Shown: positions 1 to 11,491 of the stretch, piece by piece
Layout: every line of letters starts with the position of its first letter
Position numbering within the stretch: position 1 is the stretch's first letter
NCBI GenBank assembly: GCA_049999765.1
Contig: JBNGIQ010009305.1
Location: 152,042 to 188,497 of the forward strand
Source of the DNA: Phaeoceros laevis
Taxonomy: Eukaryota > Anthocerotophyta > Anthocerotopsida > Notothyladales
Direction: 5' to 3'
Length of the DNA stretch: 36,456 nucleotides
Notes under the pieces: model-generated
What the model saw: the letters and a program-made list of their open reading frames with translations, nothing else
What the model was told of the DNA's origin: nothing
Database searches by the model: none
Translations under genes and position numbers: made by a program

Positions 1-440
1 AGACATGTAAGTTGATTAGGCAACTTACAACTAAGAACAACTTCAAGGCTGCCTTGCGAAGCTTGGATACTCCAGATCCGGAGTAGTTTATACAGTATAG
101 CATATGGGTCTCTGATCTGTAACGCGTTTCGTTGTCAGAGAATCCGAAGCCACCAAAGCCAGGAACGGCTCGGCAGTCCATACTTCCAGACATAGTATGA
201 GTGAGGCCCACCTTCATGAAGGAGGATGTGTTAATGAAATCCAGAGTTGTTGGAGTCGATGATGCCCAACCCTGACTTGGCGTAGATGGCTTGGAAGAGG
301 TTGCTGAGAGGTTGCAGGGAGAGGGCCGACACTTGAGCGGGTGAGTTTTCCAGAGGTGTCACTATAGGAAGAACGTTACCCTGCTTCGCAGCACCTTTAT
401 CATCTTGGTTGGTGAGCCCAAGTGGGTTTTCCGTGCGTCC
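1..440 (-). other. Open minus-strand segments at window edge, unidentified
   Basis: Two overlapping open frames run on the minus strand. One is open from about 440 down to a TAA at 231-233 and ends SGLGIIDSNNSGFH. The other is open from about 360 to the window edge and contains FMKVGLTHTMSGSMDCRAVP. Both have plausible coding character, but only one can be real and neither is recognised. This may be the 3' end of a gene cut by the window edge. Positions 441-1261 show only short frames and nothing I can support as a gene. Confidence 0.2.
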
Positions 441-1261
441 ATTTTAGGAGCCATCCTTTACTCCTTCGCACTTGCACTATAAAAGCAAGGCAGGCACCTT
501 CCTTGCTCTTGAAACTTGGGAGTTCCAAGATTGCTGAAAATGCGTTGCTTTTAGTCTACAGTTCTGAGTTTCCAGAGTTTGTGGCACTACAATGAGAACC
601 TTACCTTCGGTCATTGCCCCTGCGATGCACGAAGGAGGGACTGGACAACATTGCAATACAGACAAGGAATTTCTCAAGTCAAGAAGACCTGATTTCGTTC
701 AAGAATTACATCAATGTACAGGATACATGGAGGGAAAGGATAATACAAGTGCCCCAATCCTAGTTCGGATGCGTCTCATGCCTCTTAAAGGCAACCGCTG
801 TGCTATTGCTCCCCGACTCTGAGAGCACCAAACACAGACACTTTGTAGCCAAGAGGCAGGACTGCTCCTCACAAGGCTAACCTCGTTGGGCCACCACCGG
901 CCTCGCAGTGGGGCAACATTTCCGCTGATGCTGGATGCGCTGCTGCGGACGACGGATCACCGACAAGACACGCTGATTCTTGGCCCTGTACTGGCTGGCT
1001 GGCTGGCGGGCAGCAAACCGCCCCCACTTCAAGGAGCACCAATTCCCCAATCCAACAGATTGGTCGAGCCCGAGAGGAGACTCCTGAAGGTCTCCACTCC
1101 AACCCCCCTGCTCATCACTCATTCATATTGCTTCCTGGGGCAAGCGCAGGCAGCTCTGCCTTGCCGGTTGCAGCTCCCACACAGCAATTTGGAAGCTGCG
1201 ACAGATTGCCGAAAACAAGAAGAGCACATTCGGAAGAAAGCCGTGTTGCCACCGCTATCTT

Positions 1262-1486
1262 TCACAGCTCGTGGTCGTGCCAGCACATGAGCATGGTGAT
1301 GCAGCGGCGGATGATGTAGAACCTGGCCCTCTGCCTCCTCACAATGGTGAAGCATGACTGCATAGGAGAGACGGGGCCCGCGCTGTCCTCGCTCCTCCCA
1401 AACGGCACTGCCGACAAGTTCCTCCCCATCCTCGCCTTCCCCACCTTGGGCTGCCACGAAGCCTCCCGGGAGCAGCACTGCCCCAT
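1262..1486 (-). CDS. DVL/RTFL (DEVIL/ROTUNDIFOLIA-like) small peptide
   Basis: This is a 74-residue intronless frame. Its C terminus carries the RTF/DVL signature at residues 44-71: SCFTIVRRQ followed by [17 protein letters not shown], then HDHEL and stop. DVL/RTFL peptides are plant-specific small proteins that affect cell proliferation and organ shape when overexpressed and associate with the plasma membrane. The frame is open upstream to 1540, but the first ATG is at 1486, so that start is chosen. The N terminus reads MGQCCSRE, which would suit N-myristoylation on Gly2 and palmitoylation on Cys4/Cys5 (inference). Residues 9-43 are low-complexity and basic/Ser-rich, as is usual for the variable part of this family. 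Family assignment is confident. The start is less so, since Met20 is an alternative. Confidence 0.85.
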   Translation of the reverse strand: MGQCCSREASWQPKVGKARMGRNLSAVPFGRSEDSAGPVSPMQSCFTIVRRQRARFYIIRRCITMLMCWHDHEL

Positions 1487-2834
1487 CAACCAGTTGGGCT
1501 CCCACAGTCGCCGCGCCTGATGAGAAGATGCAACAGCCAATACCGCAGAGCTGAGCAGAGCAGGCAGGCGAAGCCGAAGAAGAAAGCAGGTGCTAGCCAG
1601 ACAGATGAGATAGAGCCTCCCGAGCTCTGCGCACGCTCAAATACTTGCTCTCTTCTTCACAGAATCCGATCCCCGAGCTCCTCATCAAGCACTCCCTGTC
1701 CCCCAACCGGCGGAACCGGGTAGCACCGGTTCCGCAAAATCATCAGTCTCGTACCGCACTGCCACACTGCCATTGAAGGGCCCCACTGGAAGACCTGCTC
1801 ACGGCAACAGTGCCGCTTCTGGCTGGCTCGTAGGTGCCTTGTCGGCCCCAGGCATCTATAGATCTGTCTACGCATTCTTGGCGCCCGCCCACCCACACGT
1901 TGCATGGACATCAATTAGTCTACATACGAGCTGCTTGCAACAGTAAAGCTCGATCGATGGCAGTGTAGAATACTCTATCCCCGTGAGTCATCAGCACAGC
2001 CCTGCGCCAAGATCACGTCCCGGGCTTGGCGGGGTTGTTGGGACCCAGCTCCCATCCAAACAGAATAGATGGCCGGTGGAAGTGCGAGCCACGCTGCGAC
2101 GTCACATATTCCCTCCCAGGAATCGCATCGCTTTGCCCCTGTGTACCCACATCCACCTCGCTCGCCTTGGATTGATAAGATCGTCTCCAATGCGCAAGCA
2201 AAGATATCTGAAGAGCACCTTTTCCTGGAACACAATTTGTCTTCGAGCATCCCCAGTGGGGCCCTGCCTGCGTCCGTGAGACGCACTTTCTTGTCTCCTG
2301 CTCCAACTGCGGCAATGTGCCACTTTCCACCCTTTCAGACCTGCGGAATATGTGCGACAAAGCACTGTAACAGACCAACAAGTTGCTGGACAAGTCATTC
2401 CTACACTAATCTTCTTCATCACTGTCATTTCATCAGTACTGGACTAACAATCTTGCACCACCTACATACGTGGTACCGGAGGTAGAGCGATTCATTTCGA
2501 CGGTGCAACGTAACTAGTCACCCCTGACACCAGGTTTTTAATAAACAGCTGTGCGCACCTTACCTACTGCGCAGGAGCAGAGTTTGTACCCTCACGGGAT
2601 TGGCAAGGGATGAACCTGATAGGATTGCAGGACCATCCTAACGCCTTTAGACAGTAGCGACAATCGCCATGGTAGACTTTAGTACCAAACCGGATCACCC
2701 TGAATAGGGCCAACGCGGTCACACAAGTTAGGTCCAGCAAGACAAGGGTAGCTGAACCAATCCTGACATAAACTGCATCTCCGGCTTATTAGTCGATGGA
2801 ATCATGAAAATAGTAGCAACCCCGTTTTTACTCG
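1487..2834. other. Intergenic between DVL peptide and MAP1A
   Basis: No gene is supported here. The segment should contain the DVL upstream region on its left and the MAP1A 3' UTR on its right. Overlapping short frames on both strands at 1975-2485 lack recognisable motifs. Confidence 0.5.
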
Positions 2835-5801
2835 TCAGGACAACCAGGGAAAGACGGCAGGGGAACTGGACAGCCGGGCCGTCAGGACATCACAACCCGT
2901 CTCTGTCACCTGGCAGCCACATGCAAGGGGAGAGAGGTCAGGGCATAGGAGCACGGAACTGACTAGTCGACATAAAGCCGCGATAGAACAGTGCACTCAC
3001 CAGAAGCGTGTGCTCGAACTGGGCACTGCGCTTGCCATCAGCGGTCACAGCAGTCCAGCCATCTGGCCACATCCTATCACGCCAGACTCCTGAAGAAGAC
3101 GCTTTCAGTGTTATGTTGGACCAGGAGGCTGAACATAACAGGAGGACGCCAAGCCAGGTAACTGTAGCCAAATGACCCAATAAGGCATGAACAGGCTGAG
3201 TTAACTAACCTGCGTTGATCATGGGTTCGATGGTGAAGGTCTGCCCTGCCTTCATGACGCCAACAGCTTTGTTCCCTGTATGGCGGTCAAGACTATTCAC
3301 AAGCAGCAATTTCGTCGGCCTGATTCTTTGTAATGAAAACCAAGTCACTGCAAACAAGCGAATTGCAAGGATACGTGCATAGTGCGGAATATTGGGAGCA
3401 CAGTGGAACAGCTCGCCTATGCCATGACCGCAGTACCTTTTCACCTGAGCGAAGCCAAACAGATCAAAACGTAAACCACACCAAAGTTCATATACTTCCG
3501 GCAGCACATGCCAACTAGCTGAAGTTGTCCCTGCGTACCACTGACAGACCAGATATTGCCGCATGACGTTGGATAACTTCTCCCACTTCACGGTAACGGA
3601 CTCCAGGCTTCACTGACAAAACCCGACATAAACCGTAAGGGGGACGGAAGACATTGTGGAAGCTCATCCCAGATCAAACTGGAGCTTACCTATGGCAATC
3701 GCTTTCTCCAAACACTCATAGGTACTCTTAACAAGCTGCTTGGACGCTTCATCCACGTTGCCGACAAAAAATGTCTCATTCAGGTCCCCTGCACACCAAG
3801 AGAGGGACTGCAAAATGAGGGAGAAGTTTGTGACAAATGAAAGCTTCGTCATTTCCAGACCCAGGTTACAAGCTGCAGGTGATGGCCTTACCATGATAAC
3901 CATCCAAGTATACAGTCACGTCAACATTCACTATATCGCCATCTTCCAGTCGCCTGCAAAACCAAAATGATGGCCCATTTGAACTATTCTTCACTTTATG
4001 GCAAAAGTCTGCTGCCAGCCAAATCTTTTGGAAACAAAAAAGAATAGACTAGCCTATGACCACACCAGCTGTCCCAAAGATATACATCCACCTACCTAGG
4101 TCCAGAATCTCATACCTTGCATCAGGGATGCCATGACAGATCACTTCATTCACTGACCTGTAGAGAATTTCCATAGCCGACTAGTATCAATAGAATCAAG
4201 TACTTAGCGATGAACTAAGACCCCAACTCAAAAGTGGGGGCAGAAAAAAAGGTTGCAGTCTGGGTACAACCATACGTACGTGCAGCATGACTTCGGAAAA
4301 AAGTGATAATTCAGCGGGGACGGATATCCACCTGTAGATTCAGCAAAGACATGCGCTTATGACCATCACATGCACTGCGCAAAGTCCCAAGTAAAGAAGA
4401 TCCACAGTCAAAACATTACTCAAGGGGAAGATGAGCTTGGCAGTCCACATGACATATGGTGAACCAAGTACAGTCCACAGCAGCCGCCTCATTACTTTCA
4501 CACAATCTCACCTGCTGCAACAGTAGCCTCATGAACAATCTCATCAATCTCATCAGTTGTAATTCCTGGTCTAATTGCCCGAGCAGCTGCATCCAATACC
4601 TCCCTTGCAACCTGCAACGAAGGCCAACATTTTCAGTCACTCACAGATTGTAAACTAGAGCGTAAGTAACACAAGAGCAAATTTGAGGCCTTACCAGGCA
4701 AGTTTTGCGCATCTTTTCAATCTGCTCAGAAGTCTTGATCTGTTGAACGGCAACATGCATCTTAGACATGTTCACAAGTGTCCAGATGGCTAAGCAACCC
4801 CGATAAAAAACTTCATACCTCGACACTATTTTGCCATTCACTATTAATCTCCCTTTGCGGTTTTCCCTGGAATGCAGAGGTATCATGGTCACAACGCTCA
4901 TGCCAAAGAGTCACATATTGCAAAAACGCTGCATATAGAAATGAGTGATGTCAAGAAGTGGAACCTACACTGGAAGCCCAATCTGGTCTACGAACTTTAT
5001 CTGGCACAAGACGTCTTGGAGATATAGGGTATGGTCGTAGAGGACTGCATGTTAACAAGAACGCAAATAAAACAAACAAATAGATGATACACAGCACCCA
5101 TCACCATAAAAAAAGCAAATGTTGAAGACATTCGCATACCAGCACCAATGGCTCCCACTGCAAGATTTATATGCATGTGAAAAAGTGTTCAGTACCCACC
5201 CAGAGTAGTCAAAGAAAGGAATTTGGCCTGTCCGTGCTTGGCCGGTCCGGATGCAGTACATCCAACCACGAGCTAGTGCTTGCGTCACCTGATCTTCAGG
5301 GCTGGATTCCCGTAGAGCCGGCTGCTTGGCCTCTGTGTGAACAGCTTTGTGTGAGCTCCATGCATCCTTAAAGCAGTCCTGTGAGCTGAGACAGTTACAG
5401 AACCATCAGATTGCGACACATATCCTGCCGGAAGTGGTAACCTGGAATTTACACTCGGAGGGGCTATCTGTGAAATTTTGCAAGCATCAGCTCTTAAGAA
5501 GCTTTGGACACCAGCTACAGCACTTCAAGAAACCAGAACATACGTCAACAAGAGATGTACCAGAAAGAAGCATTTGCACGGGGCAACTTCAGCTCAACAC
5601 ACTTCGGACATCTGAAACAGCAATTTCTCAGCTCATCAGAATTTCTATAAAATCCCTGCCACACCGATGGTGCTGGGAATAACAGAGTTCTGAGGAGAAG
5701 ACGTACTGCAAATGAGCAAGTTTACTGCAGCGGACACAAGCCAGCTTCCCATCGTTGGTCGCTGCAAAGCTATTCGCGTCTGACGTGATTCCATCCTCCA
5801 T
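2835..5801 (-). CDS. MAP1A: Methionine aminopeptidase 1A, cytosolic type, with C6H2 zinc finger
   Basis: Removes initiator Met co-translationally in the cytosol. Sixteen coding exons on the minus strand: 5801-5707, 5611-5561, 5385-5200, 5044-4969, 4866-4819, 4739-4695, 4611-4512, 4331-4280, 4157-4116, 3953-3892, 3788-3690, 3612-3539, 3444-3375, 3275-3210, 3089-3001, 2909-2835. These sum to 1230 nt, or 409 residues plus TGA, close to the family length of about 400. The N-terminal C6H2 zinc finger has Cys22, 25, 33, 36, 49, 53 and His61, 65. It distinguishes the cytosolic MAP1A form from plastid/mitochondrial MAP1 forms, which instead have transit peptides. The M24A catalytic domain has all five metal ligands: Asp243 and Asp254 (VNVDVT...HGD), His331 (IPHY), Glu350 (FTIEP) and Glu381 (QFEHT), plus substrate His226 (CHGIP). 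All junctions are GT-AG and in phase, so the gene looks intact. It is divergent from NAR1. Confidence 0.95.
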
Positions 5802-6395
5802 GGTCACGGGATCTCCCTTAAGTGTTCTTCTAGCAAGTTACATTGACCAGCCACACTCTGAAGTGCAGTTTGACATGGCCAGGTACTTCTGATGCAAATC
5901 AATCAGATTCCCTACAAGAGTTAAACTCACGATGATTCCAATCCCGTCTCTTGGAGTCAACTTCTCGACAGTCCTTGAATGAAGCTAAATGATTCCGACA
6001 GACTGAAGGACTGGCAGACCGAAGGATCGCCGAAGTCTTCAACAGTAACATACAAGCCCGGTTAATAAGTGCTTACAGCAATTTCAGAGCCACCTGCGTA
6101 CAGACCTGGATTTTCGCTTGCCGCGCTAATCGTGAACGCTTCGCAGCTCAATCTCCTTATCAGTCCCATGCAAGAGGCACTCTCCGCCGCTGTGGAGGAT
6201 TTCTGTTGGCCAGGCAGCCTCGGCCGTACTTGAGAGCGAATCACACAGCCTGATTATAGGGCAAGCAAAAGCGCGAGAGAGGCAACCTTGTGCTGCAGCT
6301 TTCTCAAATTCTGTCGATCCCTTCCGTGACGAGCAGTTCAAAGAATTGAAGCCCTAAGCTGCCGGTGAAAATTTACGAAGAAGTGGATTTCGGTC
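5802..6395. promoter_or_regulatory. Bidirectional intergenic region between MAP1A and NAR1
   Basis: Only 594 bp separate the two start codons, MAP1A leaving to the left and NAR1 to the right, so both 5' UTRs and core promoters must lie here unless there are upstream noncoding exons. I see no convincing TATA box on either strand. That would fit a housekeeping-type shared promoter (inference). Short frames here are not conserved-looking. Confidence 0.5.
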
Positions 6396-8990
6396 ATGAG
6401 CGGGAAGCTATCTGCAGGGTTGAAGTTGGGAGATCTCAATGATTATATTGCCCCCTCACAAGCATGTGTTGTGTCTCTCAATTCCAGGATCAGAAATCCG
6501 ACCGAGGTAGCCCATCGATTACTCTATCTGTAATCGTTGTTCTCTAAACTGTTGAGAAATTAATCTTTGCATCTGTGCAGAATGGCCCTGTGAAGAGACC
6601 GTCAAGAATCCCTTCAGATTTCAAGCAGGCGGAAGTATCCCTGCAATCCGAAGCTGTGAAAGTGACACTGCATGACTGCCTAGCTTGCAGGTGCTTCTGC
6701 AGATCTCGGCCTCTTTTTGTGTGATGTTCAACCAGATTCCTGTCTCTTGGTTGCTGCTCTCTTGTATCCTACTTCTCTCATCTTCATGTGCATGCATGTT
6801 ACTTGCAGTGGGTGCATCACATCAGCGGAAACCGTGATGCTTGAGCAGCAAAGTGTTGATGAGTTTCTGAATCAGCTCAAAAGTGGACGGAAGAGTGTAG
6901 TTGTTTCTCTGTCTCCACAATCGAGGGCATCTTTGGCAGCTTACTTCGATATAACTCCTTTGCAAGTAGGGTTTTGATTTGGGATCAAGAGTTCCATTAG
7001 AAGTGTCAGCGATGAAGAGATTTTCAGAGGTTTCTAGACGAGGTCTCTGGATGTCCATGTCTGACATAAGGGTTAAATATGTTGTTTGCAGGCGTTCAAG
7101 AAGATCTCTGGGTTTTTGAAGTCTCTCGGTGTGAAGGCTGTTTTTGATACAAGTTTCAGCAGGGACCTGTCTCTAATTGAAGCTTGTGAAGAATTTCTTG
7201 TGAAGTACAATTCGTCAAAAGCGGAGTCAGACTCATCTTTACCAATTTTGGCATCGGCTTGTCCAGGTCTGAACTTGGCTTCTCAATATGTCATGGAACT
7301 TGTCTGGGGCATTTGTGCTCTCAGAGCGTAAGATTGAGGTAGCCATATTAGGTCCTTAACCTTGGCAGGTTTTTTACGTTATGAAAGTGTTCTGTCTTGC
7401 AGGTTGGATCTGCTATGCAGAGAAGACTCATGGCTCAGACATTCTGCCCTATATAAGTACTGTGAAGAGCCCTCAGCAGGTCATAGGTGCTATCATCAAG
7501 CGACATGTGTGTTACGAAATGGGCCTCAGGTTGTCCCTCTATCACCTGGCTCTGGTTTACTGATTGAAAGGCTTCAAAGGTTTAGCGAACCTGCTCTTTC
7601 AGGGTTTCAAATTCTGGGACATTGTAACTCTGACCCAGCTAATATTGCAATGGCAATACAGGCCAGAGGATGTGTTCCATGTCACCATCATGCCTTGCTA
7701 TGATAAGAAACTCGAAGCCTCTCGAGATGACTTCATATTTGCAGTTGAAAGAGAAGGGGAAACTGGTACCGAAGCAGCAGGACCAAGTATCACTGAAGTG
7801 GACTCTGTGCTGACCTCTGGTGAAATATTGGACCTGCTCACGGTATAGTGCCCCAAATAGGTCGCAACTACCGTGAGTCATTTCCTGGGCAACAGCAGTG
7901 ATGTCGCGAGGTTTTCTTGTGCCGGTTTTTTCTGAAGAGCATGAGCTGTATGTCTTAGGTCAAAAATGTGGATTTTCCATCACTAGAGGAGGTCCCTCTC
8001 GACAAAATGTGAGTAGAAATGCTCCACTTCACTTTCTGTTTGGAGACACATTTTTCAAGAAAATGTTTTGCTGATGTTTGCCTACCCTGTGCAGGCTCAA
8101 CAATGTGGACGAACAAGACCATCTATATGGTGTTCAAGGAGGATCCGGTAGCTATGCAGATACAATATTCCGATATGCTGCTAAAGTGTTGTTTCACGAA
8201 GAGATCAGTGGTCCCCTTGAGTACAAGACTCTTCGGAATGCTGATTTTCGAGAAATCAGCCTGGAGGTATCCAACTTTTGTTCTTCAATACCTGCAGTAT
8301 TCTGCTTGATTCAATGGAATGGCATGCCTCTCTTGGAAAAACTAGACAGTCTTGGCAAGTGGATGGGTGGCTCAGTGGCTGACCTGGGCTGCTGAAACAG
8401 GTCGATGGCAAGACTGCTCTACGATTTGCATGTGCTTATGGTTTTCGAAATATTCAGAACTTGGTGCGGAAGATTAAGATGAGAAAGTGTGAATATGACT
8501 ATGTGGAGATTATGGCTTGTCCAGGAGGTTTGGCTCTCTGCTTTTCTTCAGTGAGGATGGCACTAGAAAAACATTGTTAGTAACATTGCAGGGATTCCGT
8601 GCTGGAGCTGGCTAGTAACTTCTGGTGATGGCTGTGTGCTGATTGCAAGGCTGTTTGAGTGGTGGCGGGCAAATTAAAGCAAAGAAGGGTCAGTCGTTCA
8701 AGGATGTAATTCAAAGTCTTGAAAGCGCGTATCTGAAAGAGGTAGAGCGTTTTCGCTGCTGCATAAGACTGATGGCCTGTTTTCAGTTATCACGGTCTTG
8801 CTTACACAGTTGGTTCGTTGATGTGACCGGCTGCCAGGTTGACGTAAGAGATCCATATGACAACATGGTCGCAAGGGGCTTATATGACGCTTGGCTGGAG
8901 CATCCGGGCTCAGCGAAGGCACAGCAGATTCTCCACACGAGCTATCATCGGAGAGAAAAGAATGTGGCTGCACAGCTAAGCAACTGGTGA
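6396..8990 (+). CDS. NAR1: NAR1/IOP1-like cytosolic Fe-S cluster assembly protein
   Basis: Component of the cytosolic iron-sulfur assembly (CIA) pathway. It links the early scaffold to the CIA targeting complex. Eleven exons: 6396-6506, 6581-6690, 6809-6965, 7092-7266, 7403-7529, 7662-7842, 7959-8008, 8095-8266, 8401-8527, 8650-8741, 8838-8990. They total 1455 nt, or 484 residues plus TGA, near the usual length of about 470. It begins [21 protein letters not shown]-terminal 4Fe-4S ligands are Cys24 and the Cys70-x2-Cys73-x2-Cys76 motif (CLACSGC). The second, H-cluster-like set is Cys183 (ACPG), Cys239 (MPCYDKK), and Cys401 and Cys405 ([13 protein letters not shown]). The family descends from iron-only hydrogenase but lacks hydrogenase activity. 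The C terminus is Leu-Ser-Asn-Trp. All junctions are in phase. One acceptor (before 8650) ends in AAG rather than CAG. Confidence 0.95.
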
Positions 8991-10588
8991 CCGACAAATG
9001 TTGGTGACTTTTCCAAGACACGTGTGCAGCATCTTGGCGACTTCCGCATGGAGATATGGACTGAGGAGCTGCAGCACCCCGCTCAGGCCGGTGCCATGAC
9101 TTCCCAATCCAGGGACCTCACCTTTCACTGGTTCGGAGGGTGCCGTGCATAGTATGGACTTCATACTCCAGATGCACCTCAAGGCCCCGTTGACATTAGG
9201 TGAGGCGATGCAGGCTACCATGTGCGAATTCTGGATGGACCCATCCGCTGGAAAGTGATGAGTCATGTGGCGATGCAGCTGTCGCTTGCCTGTTATAGTT
9301 AAATGGATTCGTGCAGTGGACGCGTCACCAGCCCCGTCACCGAGGCGTGGACTCCATCGCGGGGTGGGGTGGGCGCGGCGGGGTGGGCGCGGCGACCTTC
9401 ATCATATTGCTGTATGAATCGATTGACACTCGTCGCTGCAATTATTGGGCAAGCGCAGGTGATGCGCCTACCGACGTGTAAGGGCCACTACCCGATGTGG
9501 GAGGCAGCAGACAACAGGGAAGCGACACAACAGGATACTCGAACTTGCTGGTTAGTCTTTGGGAGTCTAGACTCCGACGCTGAGAACACGTCGGTGGTGT
9601 CCTGCACAGCCTATGTAAGCAAACAGCAAATTAGCTGCTGCTTGGCTTTGCCAGGCAACTTAGTTGCTTCGACACAGTGCTTGGTCTTGGCTTTGCTTCT
9701 ACTGTTCCATTTCTTTGTGCTGATGGAGCTACTTGCTACGTAATCTAGAGTGCTGATCCTGCTTCCTTCTTGTTCAGCTACTCCTTCAGTGTCCACCTTG
9801 GGAGGAGAAGGCAAGGCAACGTGGAAGCGGGCCCTCCTATGCAGATTCCTGTGGCCACCATTTCCAGACATCCGGGATGTCCTGTTAGGCAGTGACGTGT
9901 GGTACAAATATATAGCAAAGTCGATGTGCCTTTTGGAACGAAAGCAGCGTGCATAATTGGGCATGAGACGAATTCAGTGGGGACCACATGGATCCACCTC
10001 CTCCAGCCAGCGGATGGATACTGTACAAGCGGACACCCTACCTCCTGCAAGCAACAAGGAAACAACATGCAATTCCGTCCCTGATCCAATAAGTTCTCGA
10101 TAAGATCATCTCCTACCAGAAGAAGACTCCTAAGAAGCGGCACCCCGTCGCGTCTGGTAGAGAATTTACTACCCGATCAGATGAGGTGACATGTTCTAAG
10201 TTGCCTGTCCTACTCGGAAATAGAACAGAGGGAATGGAAAGCGGAGGCGACAAAATCCATCAACTTGCTGCCTGCCTGCGCCAAGGAGAGAAGAGCATAG
10301 TAATTGGCTGGAAGCTGCAAGGGATTGCATGGACCTCCAATGTAGGCAAAGCAAGAGTGCAGGGCAGCTTCAAGATCACGGCAAGGTCGCCAATTGGGAA
10401 AAGGGCTTGATGATTATGCAGGGCCCTGGAGCGACACATGTGGAGGCAGCCATTGGCCATTGCCTCTGAAGGAGAAAGCGAGATCCAGGGAATATGCTGC
10501 TGAGGTGATCCCTTTTTAAACTTCGAAGCGCAGCTAATAATAAAAGGAAGGTGGTAGCAAGGGTACAACGCAATGGACCTTCATGGGA
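8991..10588. other. NAR1 3' flank and unannotated spacer
   Basis: 8991 to about 9300 is probably NAR1 3' UTR. A short GC-rich direct repeat of GGGGTGGGCGCGGC lies at about 9360-9395. Longer frames at 9303-9743 and 9778-10143 have no recognisable domain. No gene is supported. Confidence 0.45.
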
Positions 10589-10764
10589 CTGCCACGCTAG
10601 CCACCTGTCGGCAGGAGGCGGAGAGACTATACCCAATGCCTAGTACTCTACAGAGAGAATAGTTTCAGACCTTCCCCTTTGTTTCGAGCCCTAATGGATT
10701 TGCTGAAACTGGTAGTTAACCCTGAAGGACGAACTAGCCCACACTCCTCCGTTGAGCTTTTTCC
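10589..10764 (+). repeat. Left copy of ~175-bp direct repeat
   Basis: This stretch, which starts CTGCCACGCTAGCCACCTGT, reappears at 12154-12324 in the same orientation with scattered substitutions. Shared blocks include CAGAGAGAATAGTTTCAGAC and GAACTAGCCCACACTCCTC. The pair brackets the helicase fragment and the 197-codon frame. Clear TG...CA ends and flanking target-site duplications were not found, so LTR status is not shown. Confidence 0.8.
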
Positions 10765-11058
10765 AACCTTGGTGTGGGATTTTAGAGGCTTTTGGATAGG
10801 GGATTGCGTATGTACAATTATAATAAACGAGTTTATTATTTACACTTGTAAAATGTTCAGAGGAGGTTTCTCCGACGTATATACCAGTACTTTGTTGTTG
10901 GAGTGGGGCAGCTGTTCAGGTTGTTGTAGCCCAATGCAGTGGAGCTGTTCAGGTTGATGTTCAAATTGATGTGATGTTGCTCTCGTGCCCTTGCTGTTTT
11001 GTGATCGCATTCTTCTAGGACCGAGAGTTGAAAAGCCTCAATAGGGCATCCCTGATCA

Positions 11059-11442
11059 ATGTCAGCTTGCATCTTGCGGTTAGGCACACACCAGATGAGT
11101 GTCTACCATTACAATAACGTAGTCCTACACAAAACGTTTCCTCAACATGAAATACATGCTGTTACAAAAACCTCATCGACCACCACTGAACCTCTACTTC
11201 ATGATTGGGCAAACGATCCATGCTTTCACGAACTCACTGAAATCGCAAATGGAGCACTAATTATGTTTACAGAAAACCTTTGCATTTCCATTGGAGCTGC
11301 AAATGGCATTTCCTTTGGAGCTGCAAATGGCTGCAGAGGAACCGTTACTGGAATCATTTTCAAGAACTGTAATGACATAGATTACATCTTGGTACAACCT
11401 CAAGAATCCACAACCAATATTCCAATACATATCTACCTATGA
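11059..11442 (+). pseudogene. PIF1/Helitron-like helicase C-terminal fragment
   Basis: A 127-codon frame contains ANGALIMFTENLCISIGAAN and then GCRGTVTGIIF. This matches the pattern near the C terminus of PIF1-family helicases, including those of Helitrons: hydrophobic residues, a Met-Leu/Phe-x-x-Asn block, then a Gly-x-x-Asn-Gly-x-x-Gly-x-Val stretch. The block IGAAN G is duplicated in place (IGAANGISFGAANG), a small internal insertion. No Walker A or B motif is present, so this is only a fragment. Whether the source was a Helitron or a host PIF1 gene cannot be told. Confidence 0.55.
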
Positions 11443-11491
11443 ATATCGCTACCACAATGGAACTAAGTATAACCTTTGTACATTCAAATCA

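Noticed and set aside
9303-10143. Medium-length frames of 117-146 codons
   Set aside because: No motif, overlapping on both strands, composition of random sequence.
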